Position numbers and translations under genes: made by a program. From the NCBI GenBank assembly GCA_023846275.1, contig CM043870.1:17513357-17577356 (forward strand): 64,000 bases of DNA. The letters are read 5' to 3'. Below are positions 25,253 through 40,726 of the stretch, piece after piece. The stretch is from Vanilla planifolia (lineage: Eukaryota; Streptophyta; Magnoliopsida; Asparagales; Orchidaceae). Position 1 is the stretch's first letter, and the number at the start of each line of letters is the position of its first letter. The notes under the pieces are model-generated. The model was not told the origin of the DNA, searched no databases, and saw only the letters and a program-made list of their open reading frames with translations.

Positions 25253-26537
25253 TTTGTTAATTCTTTCGATCGCTTCTATGTTCCCTCTTTTCATTTTCTT
25301 TTCATAATTAGTTTTTAATAATTAGTTTATGATGTTTTTATTAATTTGATATAATAATAAACATGGTAAATCATATTGATAAAATAAAATAATGACATTG
25401 TTTTTGTTTAATATTAAGTAAAATATCCTATAATAATCTCTAATTAATTTATTCTTATAATAATATGTATTTTATATTTATAGAATTTTCTAAATATAAA
25501 ATGTTATTTTACTAAAAATTACTAATCTAAAATTATATCCTTAATACCAAATATTATTTATATTTATTATCAAAGTTAAATCATACAAAGAAAATATATT
25601 AGGATAATCATTAAATTTATTATTTAAATAACTTTTTTAATTTTAAGTATGAATAAAATGATATTAAATTTATATTTAAAATATTCTCTATCTATTTTTA
25701 ATATTCTAAAATAATAATGAATCTCGAATATTTTTTATGTCTTATTATTATTAAAAATTATACATTTTTTATTTTTATATTTAATAAATATTATAAGGTT
25801 AAATAATAAGAATTTAATTTTTATTAAATAAATTTTCTTATTTTTTCCTCTTTATCATAATGTCTCAGATATTGTCTCTTTTTTCTCTCTCCTATTGTCA
25901 TTCTTTTATCTCTCTATTCATTCTTTATCACATTATATTCTTTTTGGCTTCTCTCTCTCCTTTATTCTTCACTATTTTCTCATTTTCTTTCTCTCTCTCT
26001 CTCTCTCTGTTTACTTATTTATTTATTTGCTGTATCTCATCTATGTTCTCTCTTTTCTTTTTCTTTTTGTTAAATCCTCTCTCATCTCTCTCTATTATTA
26101 TTTTTCTCTTTATTTTGCTATTATTAATTTGTGAATTTCTCCCTCTCAAAGAAAAGTTACCTACATCTCCATCATCTCTTTTTCAACACAAGAACTAACA
26201 AATCTCTCATATTACATAGCTTAATATATAATATGTTTTATAAATATATATCTTTAGTAATATTGATTGAGTAATTAAATTTTATATTTATAAGAAAATT
26301 AATTTAATGAAATAAAGTCTTATATGTTAATATCTAGAATATGAACAGTAGCATTATGTATAGTTTTTTTTATTAATTATATATAAAAAATATTAATACT
26401 ATAAACTATTATGACGCATAAAATAATCATAAATATTTTTTTCAAAGTGCATATATTAGATAATTTAGAAAAGTTTAGATGTTGTTCGTAATCTTAACGG
26501 GTAACAACACAAATATGTTTTTTTGTCTTATGCATGC
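24425..26537 (+). repeat. Spacer before 5S locus 12 (T-type)
   Basis: First full T-type marker set: ATATCCTAT, ATACCAAAT, CTATTCATT, TTTGCTG, CTCAAAGAAA and AATTTAATG. GCC subtype with (CT)19. Private ATTCTTTAAG near 24923. Confidence 0.85.
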
Positions 26538-26657
26538 ATGTGCGACCATACCAGCATTATGGCACTGGATCTCATTAGAACTCCAAAGTTAAGCATGCTT
26601 GGGCGAGAGTAGTATTGGGATGGGTGACCTCTTGAGAAGTTCTCGTGTTGCACATGT
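26538..26657 (+). rRNA. 5S-like rRNA locus 12, full length (T104)
   Basis: Full-length partner of the first T/F dimer. C104T is present and there are no other private changes. Confidence 0.9.
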
Positions 26658-27439
26658 TTTTTCATAGAATTCTATTTTCTAATGAATGATAATTTATTTT
26701 CACATACTAATGTTAAAAAAGGTAAATTCTTATAAATGATATTTTATAATTATCATATTTTTAATCAAGTTTTAATAATAACTTTACGACATTATTGTTA
26801 ACTTCATAAAATAAAAAAATATGGCACATAATATGATGTAGTAAAATAATAACCTTAATTTAGTTCAATATTGAGCAAAATGGCTTATATGAATTAAAAT
26901 AAATTAAGGTTAATTTATGTTTATAATGGTCTATATATGATATGCATAGAATTTTCTCAACATAAAAATATTATATTATAAAATATCAAAAGTATAAAAT
27001 TATATTATTAATGTTAAATATTATTTATATTTATATATAACATATATATCACATCACATAAATATAAAATATTATAATAAAATTATATAGATTATTTATT
27101 TATTTTTTTATGTTTAGGCATAAAAAAGATAATATTAAATTAATAGTCATAATATTCTCTAAGTATTTTTAATATTCTAAATTAATAATAATCCTCAAAA
27201 AAATTTTATCTTTTATTATTAAAAAATATTATATTTCATTTACTTTTTATACTTATTAAATTATAAGTTTAATTTTGAAACTGTAATTCTTATTAAATTA
27301 TTTTTCTATCTTTTTTCTTTTTATCATGATCGCTCACATATTCTCTTTCCTCTCGATCCTATTATCATCTTATTCTTTCTTTACTTTTTATCTTATTATA
27401 TTATACTTGGCCTCTCTCTCTTCTGCCATTCTCTACTCT

Positions 27440-27480
<41 letters not shown>

Positions 27481-28765
27481 TTTGTTAATTCTTTCGATCG
27501 CTTCTATGTTCCCTCTTTTCATTTTCTTTTCATAATTAGTTTTTAATAATTAGTTTATGATGTTTTTATTAATTTGATATAATAATAAACATGGTAAATC
27601 ATATTGATAAAATAAAATAATGACATTGTTTTTGTTTAATATTAAGTAAAATAACCTATAATAATCTCTAATTAATTTATTCTTATAATAATATGTATTT
27701 TATATTTATAGAATTTTCTAAATATAAAATGTTATTTTACTAAAAATTACTAATCTAAAATTATATCCTTAATACGAAATATTATTTATATTTATTATCA
27801 AAGTTAAATCATACAAAGAAAATATATTAGGATAATCATTAAATTTATTATTTAAATAACTTTTTTAATTTTAAGTATGAATAAAATGATATTAAATTTA
27901 TATTTAAAATATTCTCTATCTATTTTTAATATTCTAAAATAATAATGAATCTCGAATATTTTTTATGTCTTATTATTATTAAAAATTATACATTTTTTAT
28001 TTTTATATTTAATAAATATTATAAGGTTAAATAATAAGAATTTAATTTTTATTAAATAAATTTTCTTATTTTTTCCTCTTTATCATAATGTCTCAGATAT
28101 TGTCTCTTTTTTCTCTCTCCTATTGTCATTCTTTTATCTCTCTCTTCATTCTTTATCACATTATATTCTTTTTGGCTTCTCTCTCTCCTTTATTCTTCAC
28201 TATTTTCTCATTTTCTTTCTCTCTCTCTCTCTCTCTGTTTACTTATTTATTTATTCGCTGTATCTCATCTATGTTCTCTCTTTTCTTTTTCTTTTTGTTA
28301 AATCCTCTCTCATCTCTCTCTATTATTATTTTTCTCTTTATTTTGCTATTATTAATTTGTGAATTTCTCCCTCTCAGAGAAAAGTTACCTACATCTCCAT
28401 CATCTCTTTTTCAACACAAGAACTAACAAATCTCTCATATTACATAGCTTAATATATAATATGTTTTATAAATATATATCTTTAGTAATATTGATTGAGT
28501 AATTAAATTTAATATTTATAAGAAAATTAATATAATGAAATAAAGTCTTATATGTTAATATCTAGAATATGAACAGTAGCATTATGTATAGTTTTTTTTA
28601 TTAATTATATATAAAAAATATTAATACTATAAACTATTATGACGCATAAAATAATCATAAATATTTTTTTCAAAGTGCATATATTAGATAATTTAGAAAA
28701 GTTTAAATGTTGTTCGTAATCTTAACGGGTAACAACACAAATATGTTTTTTTGTCTTATGCATGC
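26658..28765 (+). repeat. Spacer before 5S locus 13 (F-type)
   Basis: Standard F-type markers, (CT)17. Private GTTTAAATG near 28703, where other units have GTTTAGATG. Confidence 0.85.
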
Positions 28766-28844
28766 ATGTGCGACCATACCAGCATTATGGCACTGGATCT
28801 CATTAGAACTCCAAAGTTTAGAGAAGTCCTCGTGTTGCACATGT
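28766..28844 (+). pseudogene. Truncated 5S locus 13
   Basis: 79-nt form with the same deletion junction as locus 11, and consensus C at the base equivalent to 104. Confidence 0.92.
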
Positions 28845-29627
28845 TTTTTCATAGAATTCTATTTTCTAATGAATGATAATTTATTTTCACATACTAATGT
28901 TAAAAAAAGGTAAATTCTTATAAATGATATTTTATAATTATCATATTTTTAATCAAGTTTTAATAATAACTTTACGACATTATTGTTAACTTCATAAAAT
29001 AAAAAAATATGGCACATAATATGATGTAGTAAAATAATAACCTTAATTTAGTTCAATATTGAGCAAAATGGCTTATATGAATTAAAATAAATTAAGGTTA
29101 ATTTATGTTTATAATGGTATATATATGATATGCATAGAATTTTCTCAACATAAAAATATTATATTATAAAATATCAAAAGTATAAAATTATATTATTAAT
29201 GTTAAATATTATTTATATTTATATATAACATATATATCACATCACATAAATATAAAATATTATAATAAAATTATATAGATTATTTATTTATTTTTTTAAG
29301 TTTAGGCATAAAAAAGATAATATTAAATTAATAGTCATAATATTCTCTAAGTATTTTTAATATTCTAAAATAATAATAATCCTCAAAAAAATTTTATCTT
29401 TTATTATTAAGAAATATTATATTTCATTTACTTTTTATACTTATTAAATTATAAGTTTAATTTTGAAACTGTAATTCTTATTAAATTATTTTTCTATCTT
29501 TTTTCTTTTTATCATGATCGCTCACATATTCTCTTTCCTCTCGATCCTATTATCATCTTATTCTTTCTTTACTTTTTATCTTATTATATTATACTTGGCC
29601 TCTCTCTCTTCTACCATTCTCTACTCT

Positions 29628-29668
<41 letters not shown>

Positions 29669-30953
29669 TTTGTTAATTCTTTCGATCGCTTCTATGTTCC
29701 CTCTTTTCATTTTCTTTTCATAATTAGTTTTTAATAATTAGTTTATGATGTTTTTATTAATTTGATATAATAATAAACATGGTAAATCATATTGATAAAA
29801 TAAAATAATGACATTGTTTTTGTTTAATATTAAGTAAAATATCCTATAATAATCTCTAATTAATTTATTCTTATAATAATATGTATTTTATATTTATAGA
29901 ATTTTCTAAATATAAAATGTTATTTTACTAAAAATTACTAATCTAAAATTATATCCTTAATACCAAATATTATTTATATTTATTATCAAAGTTAAATCAT
30001 ACAAAGAAAATATATTAGGATAATCATTAAATTTATTATTTAAATAACTTTTTTAATTTTAAGTATGAATAAAATGATATTAAATTTATATTTAAAATAT
30101 TCTCTATCTATTTTTAATATTCTAAAATAATAATGAATCTCGAATATTTTTTATGTCTTATTATTATTAAAAATTATACATTTTTTATTTTTATATTTAA
30201 TAAATATTATAAGGTTAAATAATAAGAATTTAATTTTTATTAAATAAATTTTCTTATTTTTTCCTCTTTATCATAATGTCTCAGATATTGTCTCTTTTTT
30301 CTCTCTCCTATTGTCATTCTTTTATCTCTCTATTCATTCTTTATCACATTATATTCTTTTTGGCTTCTCTCTCTCCTTTATTCTTCACTATTTTCTCATT
30401 TTCTTTCTCTCTCTCTCTCTCTCTGTTTACTTATTTATTTATTTGCTGTATCTCATCTATGTTCTCTCTTTTCTTTTTCTTTTTGTTAAATCCTCTCTCA
30501 TCTCTCTCTATTATTATTTTTCTCTTTATTTTGCTATTATTAATTTGTGAATTTCTCCCTCTCAAAGAAAAGTTACCTACATCTCCATCATCTCTTTTTC
30601 AACACAAGAACTAACAAATCTCTCATATTACATAGCTTAATATATAATATGTTTTATAAATATATATCTTTAGTAATATTGATTGAGTAATTAAATTTTA
30701 TATTTATAAGAAAATTAATTTAATGAAATAAAGTCTTATATGTTAATATCTAGAATATGAACAGTAGCATTATGTATAGTTTTTTTTATTAATTATATAT
30801 AAAAAATATTAATACTATAAACTATTATGACGCATAAAATAATCATAAATATTTTTTTCAAAGTGCATATATTAGATAATTTAGAAAAGTTTAGATGTTG
30901 TTCGTAATCTTAACGGGTAACAACACAAATATGTTTTTTTGTCTTATGCATGC
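28845..30953 (+). repeat. Spacer before 5S locus 14 (T-type, ACC subtype)
   Basis: First copy of the ACC/TTAAGAAAT subtype (near 29407 and 29612), (CT)17, with all other T-type markers. Confidence 0.85.
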
Positions 30954-31073
30954 ATGTGCGACCATACCAGCATTATGGCACTGGATCTCATTAGAACTCC
31001 AAAGTTAAGCATGCTTGGGCGAGAGTAGTATTGGGATGGGTGACCTCTTGAGAAGTTCTCGTGTTGCACATGT
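30954..31073 (+). rRNA. 5S-like rRNA locus 14, full length (T104)
   Basis: Full-length form with C104T, as in locus 12. Confidence 0.9.
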
Positions 31074-31855
31074 TTTTTCATAGAATTCTATTTTCTAATG
31101 AATGATAATTTATTTTCACATACTAATGTTAAAAAAGGTAAATTCTTATAAATGATATTTTATAATTATCATATTTTTAATCAAGTTTTAATAATAACTT
31201 TACGACATTATTGTTAACTTCATAAAATAAAAAAATATGGCACATAATATGATGTAGTAAAATAATAACCTTAATTTAGTTCAATATTGAGCAAAATGGC
31301 TTATATGAATTAAAATAAATTAAGGTTAATTTATGTTTATAATGGTCTATATATGATATGCATAGAATTTTCTCAACATAAAAATATTATATTATAAAAT
31401 ATCAAAAGTATAAAATTATATTATTAATGTTAAATATTATTTATATTTATATATAACATATATATCACATCACATAAATATAAAATATTATAATAAAATT
31501 ATATAGATTATTTATTTATTTTTTTATGTTTAGGCATAAAAAAGATAATATTAAATTAATAGTCATAATATTCTCTAAGTATTTTTAATATTCTAAATTA
31601 ATAATAATCCTCAAAAAAATTTTATCTTTTATTATTAAAAAATATTATATTTCATTTACTTTTTATACTTATTAAATTATAAGTTTAATTTTGAAACTGT
31701 AATTCTTATTAAATTATTTTTCTATCTTTTTTCTTTTTATCATGATCGCTCACATATTCTCTTTCCTCTCGATCCTATTATCATCTTATTCTTTCTTTAC
31801 TTTTTATCTTATTATATTATACTTGGCCTCTCTCTCTTCTGCCATTCTCTACTCT

Positions 31856-31890
<35 letters not shown>

Positions 31891-33175
31891 TTTGTTAATT
31901 CTTTCGATCGCTTCTATGTTCCCTCTTTTCATTTTCTTTTCATAATTAGTTTTTAATAATTAGTTTATGATGTTTTTATTAATTTGATATAATAATAAAC
32001 ATGGTAAATCATATTGATAAAATAAAATAATGACATTGTTTTTGTTTAATATTAAGTAAAATAACCTATAATAATCTCTAATTAATTTATTCTTATAATA
32101 ATATGTATTTTATATTTATAGAATTTTCTAAATATAAAATGTTATTTTACTAAAAATTACTAATCTAAAATTATATCCTTAATACGAAATATTATTTATA
32201 TTTATTATCAAAGTTAAATCATACAAAGAAAATATATTAGGATAATCATTAAATTTATTATTTAAATAACTTTTTTAATTTTAAGTATGAATAAAATGAT
32301 ATTAAATTTATATTTAAAATATTCTCTATCTATTTTTAATATTCTAAAATAATAATGAATCTCGAATATTTTTTATGTCTTATTATTATTAAAAATTATA
32401 CATTTTTTATTTTTATATTTAATAAATATTATAAGGTTAAATAATAAGAATTTAATTTTTATTAAATAAATTTTCTTATTTTTTCCTCTTTATCATAATG
32501 TCTCAGATATTGTCTCTTTTTTCTCTCTCCTATTGTCATTCTTTTATCTCTCTCTTCATTCTTTATCACATTATATTCTTTTTGGCTTCTCTCTCTCCTT
32601 TATTCTTCACTATTTTCTCATTTTCTTTCTCTCTCTCTCTCTCTCTGTTTACTTATTTATTTATTCGCTGTATCTCATCTATGTTCTCTCTTTTCTTTTT
32701 CTTTTTGTTAAATCCTCTCTCATCTCTCTCTATTATTATTTTTCTCTTTATTTTGCTATTATTAATTTGTGAATTTCTCCCTCTCAGAGAAAAGTTACCT
32801 ACATCTCCATCATCTCTTTTTCAACACAAGAACTAACAAATCTCTCATATTACATAGCTTAATATATAATATGTTTTATAAATATATATCTTTAGTAATA
32901 TTGATTGAGTAATTAAATTTAATATTTATAAGAAAATTAATATAATGAAATAAAGTCTTATATGTTAATATCTAGAATATGAACAGTAGCATTATGTATA
33001 GTTTTTTTTATTAATTATATATAAAAAATATTAATACTATAAACTATTATGACGCATAAAATAATCATAAATATTTTTTTCAAAGTGCATATATTAGATA
33101 ATTTAGAAAAGTTTAGATGTTGTTCGTAATCTTAACGGGTAACAACACAAATATGTTTTTTTGTCTTATGCATGC
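31074..33175 (+). repeat. Spacer before 5S locus 15 (F-type, short CT)
   Basis: F-type with (CT)14, the allele shared only with the spacer at 59745 among F-type spacers. That shared allele accounts for the two 2222-bp units. Confidence 0.85.
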
Positions 33176-33254
33176 ATGTGCGACCATACCAGCATTATGG
33201 CACTGGATCTCATTAGAACTCCAAAGTTTAGAGAAGTCCTCGTGTTGCACATGT
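33176..33254 (+). pseudogene. Truncated 5S locus 15
   Basis: 79-nt form with the same junction. It starts the second tetramer. Confidence 0.92.
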
Positions 33255-34037
33255 TTTTTCATAGAATTCTATTTTCTAATGAATGATAATTTATTTTCAC
33301 ATACTAATGTTAAAAAAAGGTAAATTCTTATAAATGATATTTTATAATTATCATATTTTTAATCAAGTTTTAATAATAACTTTACGACATTATTGTTAAC
33401 TTCATAAAATAAAAAAATATGGCACATAATATGATGTAGTAAAATAATAACCTTAATTTAGTTCAATATTGAGCAAAATGGCTTATATGAATTAAAATAA
33501 ATTAAGGTTAATTTATGTTTATAATGGTATATATATGATATGCATAGAATTTTCTCAACATAAAAATATTATATTATAAAATATCAAAAGTATAAAATTA
33601 TATTATTAATGTTAAATATTATTTATATTTATATATAACATATATATCACATCACATAAATATAAAATATTATAATAAAATTATATAGATTATTTATTTA
33701 TTTTTTTAAGTTTAGGCATAAAAAAGATAATATTAAATTAATAGTCATAATATTCTCTAAGTATTTTTAATATTCTAAAATAATAATAATCCTCAAAAAA
33801 ATTTTATCTTTTATTATTAAAAAATATTATATTTCATTTACTTTTTATACTTATTAAATTATAAGTTTAATTTTGAAACTGTAATTCTTATTAAATTATT
33901 TTTCTATCTTTTTTCTTTTTATCATGATCGCTCACATATTCTCTTTCCTCTCGATCCTATTATCATCTTATTCTTTCTTTACTTTTTATCTTATTATATT
34001 ATACTTGGCCTCTCTCTCTTCTGCCATTCTCTACTCT

Positions 34038-34080
<43 letters not shown>

Positions 34081-35365
34081 TTTGTTAATTCTTTCGATCG
34101 CTTCTATGTTCCCTCTTTTCATTTTCTTTTCATAATTAGTTTTTAATAATTAGTTTATGATGTTTTTATTAATTTGATATAATAATAAACATGGTAAATC
34201 ATATTGATAAAATAAAATAATGACATTGTTTTTGTTTAATATTAAGTAAAATATCCTATAATAATCTCTAATTAATTTATTCTTATAATAATATGTATTT
34301 TATATTTATAGAATTTTCTAAATATAAAATGTTATTTTACTAAAAATTACTAATCTAAAATTATATCCTTAATACCAAATATTATTTATATTTATTATCA
34401 AAGTTAAATCATACAAAGAAAATATATTAGGATAATCATTAAATTTATTATTTAAATAACTTTTTTAATTTTAAGTATGAATAAAATGATATTAAATTTA
34501 TATTTAAAATATTCTCTATCTATTTTTAATATTCTAAAATAATAATGAATCTCGAATATTTTTTATGTCTTATTATTATTAAAAATTATACATTTTTTAT
34601 TTTTATATTTAATAAATATTATAAGGTTAAATAATAAGAATTTAATTTTTATTAAATAAATTTTCTTATTTTTTCCTCTTTATCATAATGTCTCAGATAT
34701 TGTCTCTTTTTTCTCTCTCCTATTGTCATTCTTTTATCTCTCTATTCATTCTTTATCACATTATATTCTTTTTGGCTTCTCTCTCTCCTTTATTCTTCAC
34801 TATTTTCTCATTTTCTTTCTCTCTCTCTCTCTCTCTGTTTACTTATTTATTTATTTGCTGTATCTCATCTATGTTCTCTCTTTTCTTTTTCTTTTTGTTA
34901 AATCCTCTCTCATCTCTCTCTATTATTATTTTTCTCTTTATTTTGCTATTATTAATTTGTGAATTTCTCCCTCTCAAAGAAAAGTTACCTACATCTCCAT
35001 CATCTCTTTTTCAACACAAGAACTAACAAATCTCTCATATTACATAGCTTAATATATAATATGTTTTATAAATATATATCTTTAGTAATATTGATTGAGT
35101 AATTAAATTTTATATTTATAAGAAAATTAATTTAATGAAATAAAGTCTTATATGTTAATATCTAGAATATGAACAGTAGCATTATGTATAGTTTTTTTTA
35201 TTAATTATATATAAAAAATATTAATACTATAAACTATTATGACGCATAAAATAATCATAAATATTTTTTTCAAAGTGCATATATTAGATAATTTAGAAAA
35301 GTTTAGATGTTGTTCGTAATCTTAACGGGTAACAACACAAATATGTTTTTTTGTCTTATGCATGC
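33255..35365 (+). repeat. Spacer before 5S locus 16 (T-type, GCC subtype)
   Basis: GCC/TTAAAAAAT subtype with (CT)18, matching the spacer at 24425 four units earlier. Confidence 0.85.
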
Positions 35366-35485
35366 ATGTGCGACCATACCAGCATTATGGCACTGGATCT
35401 CATTAGAACTCCAAAGTTAAGCATGCTTGGGCGAGAGTAGTATTGGGATGGGTGACCTCTTGAGAAGTTCTCGTGTTGCACATGT
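35366..35485 (+). rRNA. 5S-like rRNA locus 16, full length (T104)
   Basis: Full-length form with C104T and no private changes. Confidence 0.9.
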
Positions 35486-36267
35486 TTTTTCATAGAATTC
35501 TATTTTCTAATGAATGATAATTTATTTTCACATACTAATGTTAAAAAAGGTAAATTCTTATAAATGATATTTTATAATTATCATATTTTTAATCAAGTTT
35601 TAATAATAACTTTACGACATTATTGTTAACTTCATAAAATAAAAAAATATGGCACATAATATGATGTAGTAAAATAATAACCTTAATTTAGTTCAATATT
35701 GAGCAAAATGGCTTATATGAATTAAAATAAATTAAGGTTAATTTATGTTTATAATGGTCTATATATGATATGCATAGAATTTTCTCAACATAAAAATATT
35801 ATATTATAAAATATCAAAAGTATAAAATTATATTATTAATGTTAAATATTATTTATATTTATATATAACATATATATCACATCACATAAATATAAAATAT
35901 TATAATAAAATTATATAGATTATTTATTTATTTTTTTATGTTTAGGCATAAAAAAGATAATATTAAATTAATAGTCATAATATTCTCTAAGTATTTTTAA
36001 TATTCTAAATTAATAATAATCCTCAAAAAAATTTTATCTTTTATTATTAAAAAATATTATATTTCATTTACTTTTTATACTTATTAAATTATAAGTTTAA
36101 TTTTGAAACTGTAATTCTTATTAAATTATTTTTCTATCTTTTTTCTTTTTATCATGATCGCTCACATATTCTCTTTCCTCTCGATCCTATTATCATCTTA
36201 TTCTTTCTTTACTTTTTATCTTATTATATTATACTTGGCCTCTCTCTCTTCTGCCATTCTCTACGCT

Positions 36268-36308
<41 letters not shown>

Positions 36309-37593
36309 TTTGTTAATTCTTTCGATCGCTTCTATGTTCCCTCTTTTCATTTTCTTTTCATAATTAGTTTTTAATAATTAGTTTATGATGTTTTTATTAA
36401 TTTGATATAATAATAAACATGGTAAATCATATTGATAAAATAAAATAATGACATTGTTTTTGTTTAATATTAAGTAAAATAACCTATAATAATCTCTAAT
36501 TAATTTATTCTTATAATAATATGTATTTTATATTTATAGAATTTTCTAAATATAAAATGTTATTTTACTAAAAATTACTAATCTAAAATTATATCCTTAA
36601 TACGAAATATTATTTATATTTATTATCAAAGTTAAATCATACAAAGAAAATATATTAGGATAATCATTAAATTTATTATTTAAATAACTTTTTTAATTTT
36701 AAGTATGAATAAAATGATATTAAATTTATATTTAAAATATTCTCTATCTATTTTTAATATTCTAAAATAATAATGAATCTCGAATATTTTTTATGTCTTA
36801 TTATTATTAAAAATTATACATTTTTTATTTTTATATTTAATAAATATTATAAGGTTAAATAATAAGAATTTAATTTTTATTAAATAAATTTTCTTATTTT
36901 TTCCTCTTTATCATAATGTCTCAGATATTGTCTCTTTTTTCTCTCTCCTATTGTCATTCTTTTATCTCTCTCTTCATTCTTTATCACATTATATTCTTTT
37001 TGGCTTCTCTCTCTCCTTTATTCTTCACTATTTTCTCATTTTCTTTCTCTCTCTCTCTCTCTCTGTTTACTTATTTATTTATTCGCTGTATCTCATCTAT
37101 GTTCTCTCTTTTCTTTTTCTTTTTGTTAAATCCTCTCTCATCTCTCTCTATTATTATTTTTCTCTTTATTTTGCTATTATTAATTTGTGAATTTCTCCCT
37201 CTCAGAGAAAAGTTACCTACATCTCCATCATCTCTTTTTCAACACAAGAACTAACAAATCTCTCATATTACATAGCTTAATATATAATATGTTTTATAAA
37301 TATATATCTTTAGTAATATTGATTGAGTAATTAAATTTAATATTTATAAGAAAATTAATATAATGAAATAAAGTCTTATATGTTAATATCTAGAATATGA
37401 ACAGTAGCATTATGTATAGTTTTTTTTATTAATTATATATAAAAAATATTAATACTATAAACTATTATGACGCATAAAATAATCATAAATATTTTTTTCA
37501 AAGTGCATATATTAGATAATTTAGAAAAGTTTAGATGTTGTTCGTAATCTTAACGGGTAACAACACAAATATGTTTTTTTGTCTTATGCATGC
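35486..37593 (+). repeat. Spacer before 5S locus 17 (F-type)
   Basis: F-type with (CT)17. Private CTACGCTGTC near 36262, where other units have CTACTCTGTC. Confidence 0.85.
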
Positions 37594-37672
37594 ATGTGCG
37601 ACCATACCAGCATTATGGCACTGGATCTCATTAGAACTCCAAAGTTTAGAGAAGTCCTCGTGTTGCACATGT
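37594..37672 (+). pseudogene. Truncated 5S locus 17
   Basis: 79-nt form with the same junction. Confidence 0.92.
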
Positions 37673-38455
37673 TTTTTCATAGAATTCTATTTTCTAATGA
37701 ATGATAATTTATTTTCACATACTAATGTTAAAAAAAGGTAAATTCTTATAAATGATATTTTATAATTATCATATTTTTAATCAAGTTTTAATAATAACTT
37801 TACGACATTATTGTTAACTTCATAAAATAAAAAAATATGGCACATAATATGATGTAGTAAAATAATAACCTTAATTTAGTTCAATATTGAGCAAAATGGC
37901 TTATATGAATTAAAATAAATTAAGGTTAATTTATGTTTATAATGGTATATATATGATATGCATAGAATTTTCTCAACATAAAAATATTATATTATAAAAT
38001 ATCAAAAGTATAAAATTATATTATTAATGTTAAATATTATTTATATTTATATATAACATATATATCACATCACATAAATATAAAATATTATAATAAAATT
38101 ATATAGATTATTTATTTATTTTTTTAAGTTTAGGCATAAAAAAGATAATATTAAATTAATAGTCATAATATTCTCTAAGTATTTTTAATATTCTAAAATA
38201 ATAATAATCCTCAAAAAAATTTTATCTTTTATTATTAAGAAATATTATATTTCATTTACTTTTTATACTTATTAAATTATAAGTTTAATTTTGAAACTGT
38301 AATTCTTATTAAATTATTTTTCTATCTTTTTTCTTTTTATCATGATCGCTCACATATTCTCTTTCCTCTCGATCCTATTATCATCTTATTCTTTCTTTAC
38401 TTTTTATCTTATTATATTATACTTGGCCTCTCTCTCTTCTACCATTCTCTACTCT

Positions 38456-38496
<41 letters not shown>

Positions 38497-39781
38497 TTTG
38501 TTAATTCTTTCGATCGCTTCTATGTTCCCTCTTTTCATTTTCTTTTCATAATTAGTTTTTAATAATTAGTTTATGATGTTTTTATTAATTTGATATAATA
38601 ATAAACATGGTAAATCATATTGATAAAATAAAATAATGACATTGTTTTTGTTTAATATTAAGTAAAATATCCTATAATAATCTCTAATTAATTTATTCTT
38701 ATAATAATATGTATTTTATATTTATAGAATTTTCTAAATATAAAATGTTATTTTACTAAAAATTACTAATCTAAAATTATATCCTTAATACCAAATATTA
38801 TTTATATTTATTATCAAAGTTAAATCATACAAAGAAAATATATTAGGATAATCATTAAATTTATTATTTAAATAACTTTTTTAATTTTAAGTATGAATAA
38901 AATGATATTAAATTTATATTTAAAATATTCTCTATCTATTTTTAATATTCTAAAATAATAATGAATCTCGAATATTTTTTATGTCTTATTATTATTAAAA
39001 ATTATACATTTTTTATTTTTATATTTAATAAATATTATAAGGTTAAATAATAAGAATTTAATTTTTATTAAATAAATTTTCTTATTTTTTCCTCTTTATC
39101 ATAATGTCTCAGATATTGTCTCTTTTTTCTCTCTCCTATTGTCATTCTTTTATCTCTCTATTCATTCTTTATCACATTATATTCTTTTTGGCTTCTCTCT
39201 CTCCTTTATTCTTCACTATTTTCTCATTTTCTTTCTCTCTCTCTCTCTCTCTGTTTACTTATTTATTTATTTGCTGTATCTCATCTATGTTCTCTCTTTT
39301 CTTTTTCTTTTTGTTAAATCCTCTCTCATCTCTCTCTATTATTATTTTTCTCTTTATTTTGCTATTATTAATTTGTGAATTTCTCCCTCTCAAAGAAAAG
39401 TTACCTACATCTCCATCATCTCTTTTTCAACACAAGAACTAACAAATCTCTCATATTACATAGCTTAATATATAATATGTTTTATAAATATATATCTTTA
39501 GTAATATTGATTGAGTAATTAAATTTTATATTTATAAGAAAATTAATTTAATGAAATAAAGTCTTATATGTTAATATCTAGAATATGAACAGTAGCATTA
39601 TGTATAGTTTTTTTTATTAATTATATATAAAAAATATTAATACTATAAACTATTATGACGCATAAAATAATCATAAATATTTTTTTCAAAGTGCATATAT
39701 TAGATAATTTAGAAAAGTTTAGATGTTGTTCGTAATCTTAACGGGTAACAACACAAATATGTTTTTTTGTCTTATGCATGC
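37673..39781 (+). repeat. Spacer before 5S locus 18 (T-type, ACC subtype)
   Basis: ACC/TTAAGAAAT subtype with (CT)17, matching the spacer at 28845. Confidence 0.85.
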
Positions 39782-39901
39782 ATGTGCGACCATACCAGCA
39801 TTATGGCACTGGATCTCATTAGAACTCCAAAGTTAAGCATGCTTGGGCGAGAGTAGTATTGGGATGGGTGACCTCTTGAGAAGTTCTCGTGTTGCACATG
39901 T
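39782..39901 (+). rRNA. 5S-like rRNA locus 18, full length (T104)
   Basis: Full-length form with C104T. It is the last full-length locus before the break in alternation. Confidence 0.9.
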
Positions 39902-40683
39902 TTTTTCATAGAATTCTATTTTCTAATGAATGATAATTTATTTTCACATACTAATGTTAAAAAAGGTAAATTCTTATAAATGATATTTTATAATTATCAT
40001 ATTTTTAATCAAGTTTTAATAATAACTTTACGACATTATTGTTAACTTCATAAAATAAAAAAATATGGCACATAATATGATGTAGTAAAATAATAACCTT
40101 AATTTAGTTCAATATTGAGCAAAATGGCTTATATGAATTAAAATAAATTAAGGTTAATTTATGTTTATAATGGTCTATATATGATATGCATAGAATTTTC
40201 TCAACATAAAAATATTATATTATAAAATATCAAAAGTATAAAATTATATTATTAATGTTAAATATTATTTATATTTATATATAACATATATATCACATCA
40301 CATAAATATAAAATATTATAATAAAATTATATAGATTATTTATTTATTTTTTTATGTTTAGGCATAAAAAAGATAATATTAAATTAATAGTCATAATATT
40401 CTCTAAGTATTTTTAATATTCTAAATTAATAATAATCCTCAAAAAAATTTTATCTTTTATTATTAAAAAATATTATATTTCATTTACTTTTTATACTTAT
40501 TAAATTATAAGTTTAATTTTGAAACTGTAATTCTTATTAAATTATTTTTCTATCTTTTTTCTTTTTATCATGATCGCTCACATATTCTCTTTCCTCTCGA
40601 TCCTATTATCATCTTATTCTTTCTTTACTTTTTATCTTATTATATTATACTTGGCCTCTCTCTCTTCTGCCATTCTCTACTCT

Positions 40684-40726
<43 letters not shown>

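Larger units (their letters stand above)
24346..33175 (+). repeat. Tetrameric higher-order repeat, ~8.83 kb
   Basis: Within the T/F dimers, T-type spacers split into two kinds: GCC before (CT)n with TTAAAAAAT, and ACC with TTAAGAAAT. They alternate here and in the next tetramer (33176-42011, 8836 bp). F-type spacers split by CT number, 17 or 18 versus 14, and (CT)14 appears in the second F position here. Another tetramer-length stretch, 48605-57436, is 8832 bp. The four-unit register is only partly kept across the block. Confidence 0.6.
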